From NCBI GenBank assembly GCA_964480995.1, contig CAYZRZ010000095.1:1-8843 (forward strand): 8,843 nt of DNA, read 5' to 3'. The notes under the pieces were generated by a model that saw only the letters and a list, made by a program, of their open reading frames with translations, was not told the DNA's origin and searched no databases. Numbering within the stretch: the stretch's first letter is position 1; each line of letters starts with the position of its first letter. The position numbers and the translations under genes were made by a program. Shown in pieces: positions 1-6,759 of this stretch. Source of the stretch: UBA1038 sp964480995 (GTDB taxonomy: Bacteria > Bacillota > Clostridia > Christensenellales > Aristaeellaceae).

Positions 1-194
1 AAGCCCTGTAAGGCTTTCCTGGCTCTTTTAGTCCGCCGAAGTGTCAAACTCCCGGCAAGCCCCGGCCTGGCTCTCCGGTCACGCTTTGCTTTTTCAGACA
101 CGCCGATGCCCAGGTTGAGGTTTTTTAATACCTCTTTGGGAAGGAGAGCGGCCTGTTCCTCCAATATCGCGGCAAACCTGTCGATATCCACCAT
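1..194 (-). CDS. Partial hypothetical protein; N-terminus resembles the small zincin-like metallopeptidase family
   Basis: The minus-strand frame is open from an ATG at 192-194 to the left edge, giving 64 codons with the 3' end missing. A strong ribosome-binding site, GAGGTGAG, lies just upstream of the ATG. The protein begins MVDIDRFAAILEEQ and continues through LPKEVLKNLNLGIGVSEKAK. This pattern (amphipathic helix, then LPxE..xxLNxGI, then a charged 'xEKAK') recalls the N-terminus of the roughly 110-140 residue Firmicute metallopeptidase family formerly called DUF1025. The zinc-binding HExxH would lie beyond the window edge, so it cannot be checked. The visible end is unusually Arg/Lys-rich and lacks the 'GEY...GRYIVxYYGSF' block usual in that family, so the member is divergent or the assignment is wrong. 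Both other reading frames of this strand contain stops here, which argues against a simple frameshift. It is transcribed divergently from lacZ. Confidence 0.45.
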   Translation of the reverse strand, partial: MVDIDRFAAILEEQAALLPKEVLKNLNLGIGVSEKAKRDRRARPGLAGSLTLRRTKRARKALQG

Positions 195-215
195 TCGTTT
201 CTCACCTCACTCATT

Positions 216-229
216 TATACTGCAGTATA
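216..229. promoter_or_regulatory. 14-bp perfect palindrome, candidate operator/-10 of the leftward gene
   Basis: TATACTGCAGTATA is a perfect inverted repeat. On the minus strand it contains a TATACT hexamer that could be the -10 of the leftward gene, whose start codon lies 22 bp away at 194. No good -35 partner is visible. A dimeric repressor binding here would block the leftward promoter and could also affect lacZ, whose promoter starts about 45 bp further right. The regulatory role is inferred. Confidence 0.3.
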
Positions 230-274
230 CCCGCCCCCGCGGGAGCACAGCAGAGCGGAGCCGTTCTTTTCGCC

Positions 275-303
275 TTGCCCGCCTGGAGTGCCTGTGCTAA
301 AAT
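275..303 (+). promoter_or_regulatory. Predicted sigma-70/sigma-A promoter of lacZ
   Basis: The -35 TTGCCC (275-280) and -10 TAAAAT (298-303) are separated by exactly 17 bp. A TG at 295-296, one base before the -10, forms an extended -10 element. Transcription would begin near 310, leaving a leader of about 25 nt before the lacZ ATG at 335. This excludes upstream in-frame starts such as the ATG at 302. No convincing catabolite-responsive element was seen near it. Confidence 0.6.
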
Positions 304-320
304 GAACCTATCAATACAGT

Positions 321-326
321 GGGGGA
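321..326 (+). promoter_or_regulatory. Ribosome-binding site deciding the lacZ start
   Basis: GGGGGA lies 8 nt before the ATG at 335-337. Neither upstream in-frame alternative, at 275 or at 302, has a comparable purine-rich site. The protein that begins here, MRLSEYQDL, has the length and N-terminus expected for a LacZ-type enzyme. Confidence 0.7.
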
Positions 327-334
327 CAAAGTTC

Positions 335-3300
335 ATGCGATTGAGTGAATACCAGGATTTGAACTGCCTGCATATCAACCGCCTGCCCGGCAGGACGACG
401 GTGGTGCCCTATCCGGATGAAGCGTCGGCTCGGGCCGGAGAGCGGGCGGCTTCGCAGTATTTCTTTTCACTGAACGGCCGGTGGGGCTTTCATCTGTACG
501 GCAGCCCCTTCGCGATACCCGATGACAGCGCTTTGTGGCTGAGCGATCAAAGCATCCGGGTGCCTGGCTGCTGGCAGATGCAGGGGTTTGGAAAGCCCCA
601 GTACACCAATGTCAACTATCCTATTCCCTATGATCCGCCCCATGTGCCCGATCAGACGCCGGTAGGCTGCTACCTGCGCCGGTTTGATCTGCCGCAAGCC
701 TTTGCCGGCAGAAGCACGGTTCTGCGCTTTGAGGGCGTAGACAGCTGCTTCTATGCCTATGTGAACGGGCAGCTGGCAGGCTTCTCCAAGGGGCCGCACA
801 TGCCCGCGGAGTTTGACGTCAGCGCCCTGGTAAAAGAAAAAGACAATGTCCTTCAGGTTCTTGTCTTTCAATGGTCAGACGGCACGTATCTGGAGGATCA
901 GGACAAATGGCGCTTAAGCGGCATCTTCCGGGATGTGATGCTGCTGAGCTTTGCCGATCAGGCGATCATGGATGTGAAGGCGGACGCGAGCCTGGACAGC
1001 GATATGAGCACCGGGCTGCTTCGCCTGCGGGTGAAGACCAGAGGTGTGTCCGAGGTACAGGTGAAGCTGTATGACGGCAGTTCCCTCATGCTGGATACAG
1101 TTGTGCCTGCCCTGGATGGCAAGGCCTCCGCGCGTTGCGCCTTCCCCAATGTGGATGCCTGGACGGCTGAAACCCCCAGGCTGTATGATCTTGTGATTTC
1201 TACTCCCGCCCAGACAGAACTGGTGCGCGTCGGCTTCCGCCGGGTGGATATTCTGGGGGGCGTGTTTTGCGTCAACGGCCGGCCTGTCAAACTGAAAGGC
1301 ATCAACCGCCACGATACCCACATGAGCCTGGGCTCCTTCTCCGCGGTGGATTCGATGCTCCGGGATGTGCTGATCATGAAGCGCAGCAATATGAACTGCG
1401 TGCGGACCAGCCATTACCCGCCGGATCAGCGCTTGCTCGACCTTTGCGACGAGGTTGGGCTGTATGTGATCGATGAGGCGGATATCGAATGCCACGGCGT
1501 CGTCAGCTTCTCCCATTATGACCTGATCGCGCAGGATCCCGCCTGGACGGAGCAGTTTGTGGACCGCGGCATGCGGATGCTGGCAAGGGACCGCAACCAT
1601 GCGAGCGTCATCTCCTGGTCGCTGGGCAACGAGTCGGGCTACGGAATTGTCCATGAAAAGATGGCTGAAGCGATGCGCCGCAAGGACACGAGCCGGCCCA
1701 TACACTACGAGCGGGACGAAGGGGCGAAGACCGCTGACTTCTACTCCCGTATGTATACCTCCGTGGAGGGGGTGATCAGGGAAGGGGAGAAGGATGACCC
1801 CAAGCCTTTCTTCCTGTGCGAGTACGCGCATGCCATGGGGCAGGGCCCCGGCAACCTGGAGGACTACTGGCAGGCCATCTACGCGAGCCCGCGCCTGATG
1901 GGCGGCTGCGTATGGGAGTTTGTGGATCACGGCATCCTCAAGCCCGCGCCTGATGGCAGCGGTGACTACTGGGCCTACGGCGGCGACTTTGGCGAATATC
2001 CTCACGACGGCAACTTCTGTGTGGACGCGCTGCTCTACCCGGACAGGACGCCGCATACCGGCATGATTGAGTACGCCCATGTGCTGCGACCGGCGCGGCT
2101 GCGGGTGATCGATGAAGCGGAGGGACTGTTTGCCCTGCGAAACTGCCTTGATTTCAATGATCTGAGTGACTATACCTTCACCTGGCAGGTGAAGCGCCTG
2201 GACCGCCTGATCAGGGAGGGCGAAGCGGAGCTCTGCTGTCCCGCCGGTGAAGAAATGACCTTGCGGCTGGATCTGGGGAGTTATCCCAGGGGCAGCGTGC
2301 TGACGGTGCGGCTCGCTCTGAAAAAAACCGCGCTCTGGGCGGAGGCCGGATTTGTGGCGGCGCGGGATCAGGCGCAGCTGGCGCTGGGCGAGGAAGAGAT
2401 GCCTGTTCAACTGCCGCTAAAACCGCTGAGCCTTGAGCAAAGCGGAGGGGAACTCACCGTGCGCTCGGGCGAGGATGTATACCGCTTCAGCTTCGAGCAA
2501 GCGGGTTTGTGTCAGATTGAATCCGCCGGTATCCCGATGCTTGACAGGCCCTTTGCGCTCAACGTGTTTCGCGCGCCTATAGATAACGACAGAGGTTTTA
2601 GCGTTCGCATAGCCGATCAATGGGAACGCTATGGGCTGGATAAGCTGCAAGCCCGCGTGACAGCCTTTGAAAGCGCGCGGGAGGGGGCGGATATCCTGGT
2701 CACCGTGCGCAGCGTGTACGCGCCCAAGATTTTCAGGCCGCTGCTGACCCTGGAACAAAGCTGGCGATTCTCCCCTGAGGGCAGGGTTGAGCTCAAGCTC
2801 TGCTATTCGCCTTACCCCGGCAATGAAAGCCTTCTGCAGGGCATGTACCTGCCCCGTCTGGGCCTCAGATTCCGCATGCCCAGGTCGTTTGACCGGCTTT
2901 CCTGGTACGGCCGCGGGCAGCATGAGAGCTACCCTGACAAAAAGCTGGGGGCGATGATCGGCCTGTATCACGCTTCGGTCGAAGATACGCACGAACCCTA
3001 CATTTATCCGCAGGAGAACGGGTCGCACGCAGATACGCGCTTCGTGCTGATCGGCGATGCCTCGGGGAGGGGATTGATGATCGCCGGAGAGGATTTCTCC
3101 TTCAGCGCTCATCACTACAGCCAGGAAGCGCTGACCCGTGCCCTGCACACCTATGAGCTGAAGAACGAAGACATGACAGAGGTATGCGTGGATGGGGCCA
3201 TGGGGCCGCTGGGCAGCAACTCCTGCGGACCGGAGCCCCTGGAGCGTGACCGCATTTACCTGAAGGAAGCGCGCAGCTTCCGTTTCACCCTGCAGACGGT

Positions 3301-3352
3301 GGATCTGCAAACACAATCGCTCTCTATGACAGCCAACAGGCTGATGAGATAA
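335..3352 (+). CDS. lacZ: Beta-galactosidase, LacZ type, glycoside hydrolase family 2
   Basis: A 1005-residue cytoplasmic enzyme, close to E. coli LacZ (1023), that hydrolyses terminal beta-D-galactosides such as lactose with retention of configuration. Visible order: jelly-roll sugar-binding domain (about 40-205, with the conserved WSDGTYLEDQD at about 180-190), Ig-like domain (about 210-305), TIM barrel (about 306-600), linker domain, and C-terminal beta-sandwich (about 720-1000, with RAPIDND, WYGRGQHESYP and PQENG). The acid/base Glu is E433 in SLGNESG and the nucleophile is E496 in LCEYAHAMG. NRHDTH (from N324), RTSHYP (H360) and W527 in VWEF also line the expected active site. C964 in SNSCGP occupies the place of E. 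coli Trp999, a substitution common in Firmicute and Thermotoga relatives, so glucose or acceptor handling may differ. No signal peptide. The stop is followed after 20 bp by a phosphodiesterase gene. No sugar permease or phospho-galactosidase lies nearby, so the natural substrate is not fixed by context. Confidence 0.96.
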   Translation: MRLSEYQDLNCLHINRLPGRTTVVPYPDEASARAGERAASQYFFSLNGRWGFHLYGSPFAIPDDSALWLSDQSIRVPGCWQMQGFGKPQYTNVNYPIPYDPPHVPDQTPVGCYLRRFDLPQAFAGRSTVLRFEGVDSCFYAYVNGQLAGFSKGPHMPAEFDVSALVKEKDNVLQVLVFQWSDGTYLEDQDKWRLSGIFRDVMLLSFADQAIMDVKADASLDSDMSTGLLRLRVKTRGVSEVQVKLYDGSSLMLDTVVPALDGKASARCAFPNVDAWTAETPRLYDLVISTPAQTELVRVGFRRVDILGGVFCVNGRPVKLKGINRHDTHMSLGSFSAVDSMLRDVLIMKRSNMNCVRTSHYPPDQRLLDLCDEVGLYVIDEADIECHGVVSFSHYDLIAQDPAWTEQFVDRGMRMLARDRNHASVISWSLGNESGYGIVHEKMAEAMRRKDTSRPIHYERDEGAKTADFYSRMYTSVEGVIREGEKDDPKPFFLCEYAHAMGQGPGNLEDYWQAIYASPRLMGGCVWEFVDHGILKPAPDGSGDYWAYGGDFGEYPHDGNFCVDALLYPDRTPHTGMIEYAHVLRPARLRVIDEAEGLFALRNCLDFNDLSDYTFTWQVKRLDRLIREGEAELCCPAGEEMTLRLDLGSYPRGSVLTVRLALKKTALWAEAGFVAARDQAQLALGEEEMPVQLPLKPLSLEQSGGELTVRSGEDVYRFSFEQAGLCQIESAGIPMLDRPFALNVFRAPIDNDRGFSVRIADQWERYGLDKLQARVTAFESAREGADILVTVRSVYAPKIFRPLLTLEQSWRFSPEGRVELKLCYSPYPGNESLLQGMYLPRLGLRFRMPRSFDRLSWYGRGQHESYPDKKLGAMIGLYHASVEDTHEPYIYPQENGSHADTRFVLIGDASGRGLMIAGEDFSFSAHHYSQEALTRALHTYELKNEDMTEVCVDGAMGPLGSNSCGPEPLERDRIYLKEARSFRFTLQTVDLQTQSLSMTANRLMR

Positions 3353-3372
3353 TAGAAGGGATATATAGCTTT

Positions 3373-4095
3373 ATGAACATTTGCGGGCATCGGGGCGCGT
3401 CGGGCTACGCGCCGGAAAACACACTGGAAGCCTTTGCGCTGGCGGCCGAGCAGGGCGCTGATTCTGTTGAGCTGGATGTGCATTTAACCCGCGACGGTGA
3501 GCTGCTGGTCGCCCATGACGAATCGATCGAGCGCGTATCCGACGGCACCGGGCTGATCGCGGACTTGACACTGGCTCAGCTGAAGATGTTTAACTTCAAC
3601 AAGCTGCACCCCGAATATGAAAACGCCAAGGCGCCGACGTTGGGCGAGGTATATGAGCTGTTAAAGCCCCTGGGTCTCCAGGTCAACGTGGAGCTGAAAA
3701 CGGGTGTCAACCCCTATCCCGGCATTGAGGAAAAGTGCCTGGAGCTTGCGGCGAAGATGGGCATGGAGGATAAAGTTCTCTATTCCTCCTTCAATCATAT
3801 GAGCCTGGAGCGCATCAAGGCATTGAATCCCGAAATATATTGCGGCATGCTGTATGAATCCGTGCTGCTGCGCCCCTGGCGCTATGCCAAGGACAACAAG
3901 ATGAACGCGGTGCACCCGCGCTTCCAGCATGTGCTGTCTATGCCGGATTTTTGTGCCAGGGCGCACAGGGCGGGCATCGAGGTCAACGTATGGACGGTGA
4001 ACTCCGAGCGCGATATGAAGCGCGTGATCGAGGCAGGCGTGGATATGATCATCACCAACTATCCGGACAGGGCCGGGGCGCTGCTCAATCTGTAA
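3373..4095 (+). CDS. Glycerophosphodiester phosphodiesterase, cytoplasmic UgpQ-like
   Basis: A 240-residue GDPD-family enzyme expected to hydrolyse deacylated phospholipids (glycerophosphodiesters) to sn-glycerol 3-phosphate and an alcohol, using a divalent metal. The TIM-barrel motifs are intact: HRG at 6-8, PEN at 14-16, ELD at 33-35, H48, VELK at 106-109 (E107, K109), and the C-terminal TNYPD ending at D232. The catalytic histidine pair would be H6 and H48. The length matches short bacterial UgpQ/YqiK-type proteins. With no signal peptide or membrane segment it should be cytoplasmic. HRG at residue 6 supports the ATG at 3373; AGAAGGG (3354-3360) is a slightly distant ribosome-binding site. 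It follows lacZ by 20 bp with no terminator between, so the two are probably co-transcribed. The next gene is a UgpC-like ATPase. In E. coli ugpC and ugpQ are neighbours in the glycerol-phosphate uptake operon, but here that gene has its own promoter. Confidence 0.93.
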   Translation: MNICGHRGASGYAPENTLEAFALAAEQGADSVELDVHLTRDGELLVAHDESIERVSDGTGLIADLTLAQLKMFNFNKLHPEYENAKAPTLGEVYELLKPLGLQVNVELKTGVNPYPGIEEKCLELAAKMGMEDKVLYSSFNHMSLERIKALNPEIYCGMLYESVLLRPWRYAKDNKMNAVHPRFQHVLSMPDFCARAHRAGIEVNVWTVNSERDMKRVIEAGVDMIITNYPDRAGALLNL

Positions 4096-4189
4096 TCCCG
4101 GCCTGAGGCTGGATGGAATTGGCATAAATCCGCCCGATGAACACAGGTTTGCACAAACATGACATGAAATCTTTGGTTATTTTAGCGGG

Positions 4190-4218
4190 TATCCACAGCG
4201 GCTTCATTTCGTTATAAT
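4190..4218 (+). promoter_or_regulatory. Predicted promoter of the ABC ATPase gene
   Basis: A perfect -10 TATAAT (4213-4218) lies 60 bp before the ATG. The -35 position at 17-bp spacing reads TATCCA (4190-4195), a poor match, so an activator or another feature may help. A single 9-mer with one mismatch to the DnaA box, GTATCCACA (4189-4197), overlaps this -35 and may be chance. Transcription should start near 4225. Confidence 0.55.
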
Positions 4219-4222
4219 CAAC

Positions 4223-4252
4223 GTGATGCCTGGCGCCTGGATGCGCCGTCAC
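4223..4252 (+). promoter_or_regulatory. Hairpin at the predicted 5' end of the ABC ATPase mRNA
   Basis: GGCGC (4232-4236) and GCGCC (4243-4247) pair around a 6-nt loop. Outer arms GTGA (4223-4226) and TCAC (4249-4252) extend the stem across an asymmetric bulge. The predicted transcription start falls at its left edge, so the mRNA would begin with a stem-loop. Such 5' hairpins can shield transcripts from RNases. There is no U-tract, so it is not a terminator. The ribosome-binding site (4267-4272) lies outside it. Confidence 0.4.
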
Positions 4253-4278
4253 ATTGATAAAAAAGCGGAGGTACACTC

Positions 4279-5400
<1,122 letters not shown>

Positions 5401-5422
5401 TCCACCCCGAAACGGTTTATCG

Positions 5423-5456
5423 GCCGCCGCCGGATTTATCCGGCGGCGGCTTTTTT
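5423..5456 (+). terminator. Strong intrinsic (Rho-independent) terminator of the ABC ATPase gene
   Basis: A perfect 12-bp GC-rich stem (5423-5434 with 5439-5450) closes on the 4-nt loop TTTA and is followed at once by six T (5451-5456). It lies 22 bp after the stop codon at 5400. It separates the ATPase unit from the non-coding region to the right. Confidence 0.95.
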
Positions 5457-5486
5457 CGTGAGCGTTCGTTGAGCATCAGAATCGGT

Positions 5487-5506
5487 ATCCCGGAAATTTC
5501 CCGGAT
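5487..5506. promoter_or_regulatory. 20-bp near-perfect palindrome next to a consensus -35
   Basis: ATCC and GGAT flank the perfect 10-bp palindrome GGAAATTTCC (5492-5501), with one C:C mismatched pair between core and arms on each side. A perfect -35 hexamer, TTGACA, begins 7 bp later at 5513, but the -10 at 17-bp spacing (GATGTC, 5536-5541) is poor. No gene starts soon after. The symmetry suggests a site for a dimeric DNA-binding protein, but no partner is known from the window. Confidence 0.3.
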
Positions 5507-5616
5507 TCGGACTTGACAAATCGCGATGTGTCGGGGATGTCACGCCAAAAACTGCAAAATGATGCATGTTCTTAAATCTTTTGTCACATTATTGGCGCGG
5601 ATAGAATCTATGTTCG

Positions 5617-5625
5617 TGTGGACAA
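5617..5625 (-). promoter_or_regulatory. DnaA box, one mismatch
   Basis: TGTGGACAA on the plus strand differs from the complement of TTATCCACA at one position. It is the leftmost box of the cluster. Confidence 0.5.
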
Positions 5626-5652
5626 GATTTGGGGAAAAGCGGGGAGAGTTCC

Positions 5653-5661
5653 TGTGGATAA
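5653..5661 (-). promoter_or_regulatory. DnaA box, perfect
   Basis: TGTGGATAA matches the consensus box at all nine positions. It is followed by an AT-rich tract at 5661-5720. Confidence 0.7.
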
Positions 5662-5735
5662 CTTTTGCTTTATATACGTACATTTTTCAATTGCCTGCTG
5701 TTTTCAACTTAATAATGCCTTTCGAAAGCCTTATC

Positions 5736-5744
5736 TGTGGATAA
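5736..5744 (-). promoter_or_regulatory. DnaA box, perfect, inside a 16-bp inverted repeat
   Basis: TGTGGATAA is a perfect box. It forms the right part of CTTATC-TGTG-GATAAG (5730-5745), with 6-bp arms. A second palindrome, CTTTCGAAAG (5719-5728), adjoins it. Confidence 0.7.
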
Positions 5745-5747
5745 GTC

Positions 5748-5756
5748 TGTGGAAAG
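5748..5756 (-). promoter_or_regulatory. Degenerate DnaA box
   Basis: TGTGGAAAG has two mismatches to the consensus. It begins 12 bp after the start of the perfect box at 5736 and has the same orientation, as expected for cooperative DnaA binding. Alone it would not be called. Confidence 0.4.
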
Positions 5757-5765
5757 TGGGGATAG
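5757..5765 (-). promoter_or_regulatory. Degenerate DnaA box, abutting the previous one
   Basis: TGGGGATAG has two mismatches and directly abuts the box at 5748-5756. Together with the box at 5736 it makes a tight row of three in the same orientation. Confidence 0.3.
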
Positions 5766-5808
5766 TTCGACACATAATCGTCTTTGAATATCTATTGACG
5801 GGCTATGC

Positions 5809-5945
5809 TGTATAATCACTCCCAGCGCTGTTGTATTGTCTCAAAAGAGCTGTATAAGGCTGCATAGACTGCAAATAGAAGTGAAAATTTATACAAAAAT
5901 GAGATATATATGCAATCAGTGATTGTGGATACTGCAGGTGTATAA
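5809..5945. repeat. Four copies of TGTATAA in the AT-rich half of the origin-like region
   Basis: The heptamer occurs at 5809-5815, 5851-5857 and 5939-5945 on the plus strand and inverted (TTATACA) at 5889-5895. Two copies share the longer form GCTGTATAA. A given 7-mer is expected far less than once in 137 bp, even allowing for AT-richness. It resembles a DnaA box lacking the central GG. Its function is unknown. Confidence 0.45.
5924..5932 (-). promoter_or_regulatory. DnaA box, one mismatch, right-hand outlier
   Basis: TGTGGATAC matches eight of nine positions. It sits inside the second AT-rich tract, 159 bp after the main row of boxes and in the same orientation. Confidence 0.45.
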
Positions 5946-5994
5946 GTTTTATTCTATTTCTGTTTTCTGCCGGTTTTCTGCCTTGGTGCTTGTG

Positions 5995-6023
5995 TTGAAA
6001 GCGGCAACGGCATAGGGTATACT
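5995..6023 (+). promoter_or_regulatory. Predicted promoter of the HAD-rlmH-recF operon
   Basis: The -35 TTGAAA (5995-6000) and -10 TATACT (6018-6023) are separated by 17 bp. Transcription would start near 6030 with a leader of about 60 nt. The sequence 5996-6009 partly resembles a catabolite-responsive element (TGAAAGCG half well matched, right half poor) and overlaps the -35; that resemblance is weak. It is the only good promoter seen before the three overlapping genes. Confidence 0.65.
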
Positions 6024-6090
6024 GGAACGGTTGGCGGAAGCGGGATCATATGCCTGCGCCGCCTTTTACAAAGAGCAAGGGAGCCTTTGA

Positions 6091-6759
6091 ATGACGATTG
6101 ACGCGGTGCTTTTTGATATGGACGGCTTGCTGTTTGACTCGGAGACGCTGGCCATTGAAACCTCAGCCCTGGCGGCACGGGAACAGGGGATGAGCGTGGG
6201 CGATGATTTGTTTAAGCTGATGCTGGGCACAAACAAGGAGAAAAGCACGGCCTTATTTTTGGAACACTTTCCCGCTCTTGACGCGGAAAAGTTCTGGATT
6301 GATTTTGATATCTTCATGTGGCGGCAGGTGGATCGTGGCGGTCTGCCTGTCAAGCCGTATGCCGGCGAGCTGCTTGAATGGGTGAAGGGAAAGGGCCACA
6401 AGATGGGCCTGTGCAGCGGCAGCCCCCGCCATGTGGTGGACGGTTATTTGCGTGTATCGGGCATGGGAGGATACTTCAGCGCTATTCTGGCGGGGGATGA
6501 TGACCCGGCGCTTCTGAGCAAGCCCGCGCCTGATATGTACCTGAGGACGGCCGCCATGCTGGACGCGCGGCCCGCTTACTGCCTGGTGCTTGAAGATTCC
6601 CCCAACGGGCTGCGGGCAGGCCGTGATGCCGGGATGAAGACCATCATGGTGCCCGACCTGGTGCCATACACCCCGGAGCTTGCGCCTGTCTGCGATGCCG
6701 TTTTCCCTGATCTCTCCCACGTGCCGGCCTTCATCGAACATTTATCCGCATGCCGCTGA
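6091..6759 (+). CDS. HAD-superfamily hydrolase, beta-phosphoglucomutase-like (subfamily IA)
   Basis: A 222-residue cytoplasmic phosphatase or phosphomutase of the haloacid dehalogenase superfamily, the usual length for this group. Motif I is FDMDGLLFDSE with nucleophile D9 and acid/base D11. An alpha-helical C1 cap occupies about 16-85. Motif II is S109 in LCSGSP, motif III K144 in SKPAPD, and motif IV is VLEDSPNG with E168 and D169 binding Mg2+. The 'DGLLFDSE' and 'EDSPNGLRAG' blocks are typical of beta-phosphoglucomutase-like and sugar-phosphate phosphatase members, but substrate cannot be told from sequence alone. AAGGGAG (6077-6083), 7 nt before the ATG, supports the start. It is first in an operon: its last 10 bp overlap rlmH, which has no ribosome-binding site of its own, so its translation probably feeds rlmH. 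Confidence 0.92.
   Translation: MTIDAVLFDMDGLLFDSETLAIETSALAAREQGMSVGDDLFKLMLGTNKEKSTALFLEHFPALDAEKFWIDFDIFMWRQVDRGGLPVKPYAGELLEWVKGKGHKMGLCSGSPRHVVDGYLRVSGMGGYFSAILAGDDDPALLSKPAPDMYLRTAAMLDARPAYCLVLEDSPNGLRAGRDAGMKTIMVPDLVPYTPELAPVCDAVFPDLSHVPAFIEHLSACR

Larger units (their letters stand above)
5610..5970. other. Candidate chromosomal replication origin (oriC-like region)
   Basis: This is the core of a gene-free stretch, 5457-6090. It holds six 9-mers matching the DnaA box TTATCCACA with 0-2 mismatches, all in the same orientation, listed separately. Between and beyond them lie AT-rich tracts: by hand count 5661-5720 is about 70% A+T and 5881-5960 about 72%, against GC-rich genes on both sides. 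Box clusters next to an AT-rich unwinding element are the known design of bacterial oriC. recF and rlmH, often origin-proximal in Firmicutes, lie just downstream. Against it: dnaA and dnaN are absent from the window, no run of TAG triplets (DnaA-trio) was seen, and the highly biased ATPase gene to the left would run against a fork leaving here. Open frames in this stretch (5526-5744 and 5618-5815) lack ribosome-binding sites and recognisable products. Confidence 0.6.

Noticed and set aside
302..334. Upstream in-frame ATG at 302 as an alternative lacZ start
   Set aside because: It overlaps the predicted -10, lies before the predicted transcription start and has no ribosome-binding site; the ATG at 335 has all three in order.
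914..2410. Long minus-strand open frame (498 codons) opposite lacZ, with similar ones opposite the ATPase and RecF genes
   Set aside because: These are mirror frames of GC-rich coding sequence. Their products are His/Gln/Ala-rich without family motifs, while the plus-strand genes are certain.
4098..4112. Small hairpin just after the phosphodiesterase stop, as a possible terminator
   Set aside because: The stem is only 6 bp with a G-T wobble and a 3-nt loop, and no T-tract follows.
4147..4158. Short inverted repeat GTTTG-CA-CAAAC before the ATPase promoter
   Set aside because: Five-base arms are common by chance, and the site is about 55 bp upstream of the -10 without other support.
5526..5815. 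Two short plus-strand open frames (72 and 65 codons) in the gene-free stretch
   Set aside because: Neither has a ribosome-binding site or recognisable product. They overlap each other in different frames and run through the DnaA boxes.
5795..5816. TTGACG and TATAAT close together, resembling a promoter
   Set aside because: The spacer is only 10 bp, too short for a sigma-A promoter. The TATAAT also belongs to the repeated TGTATAA heptamer.
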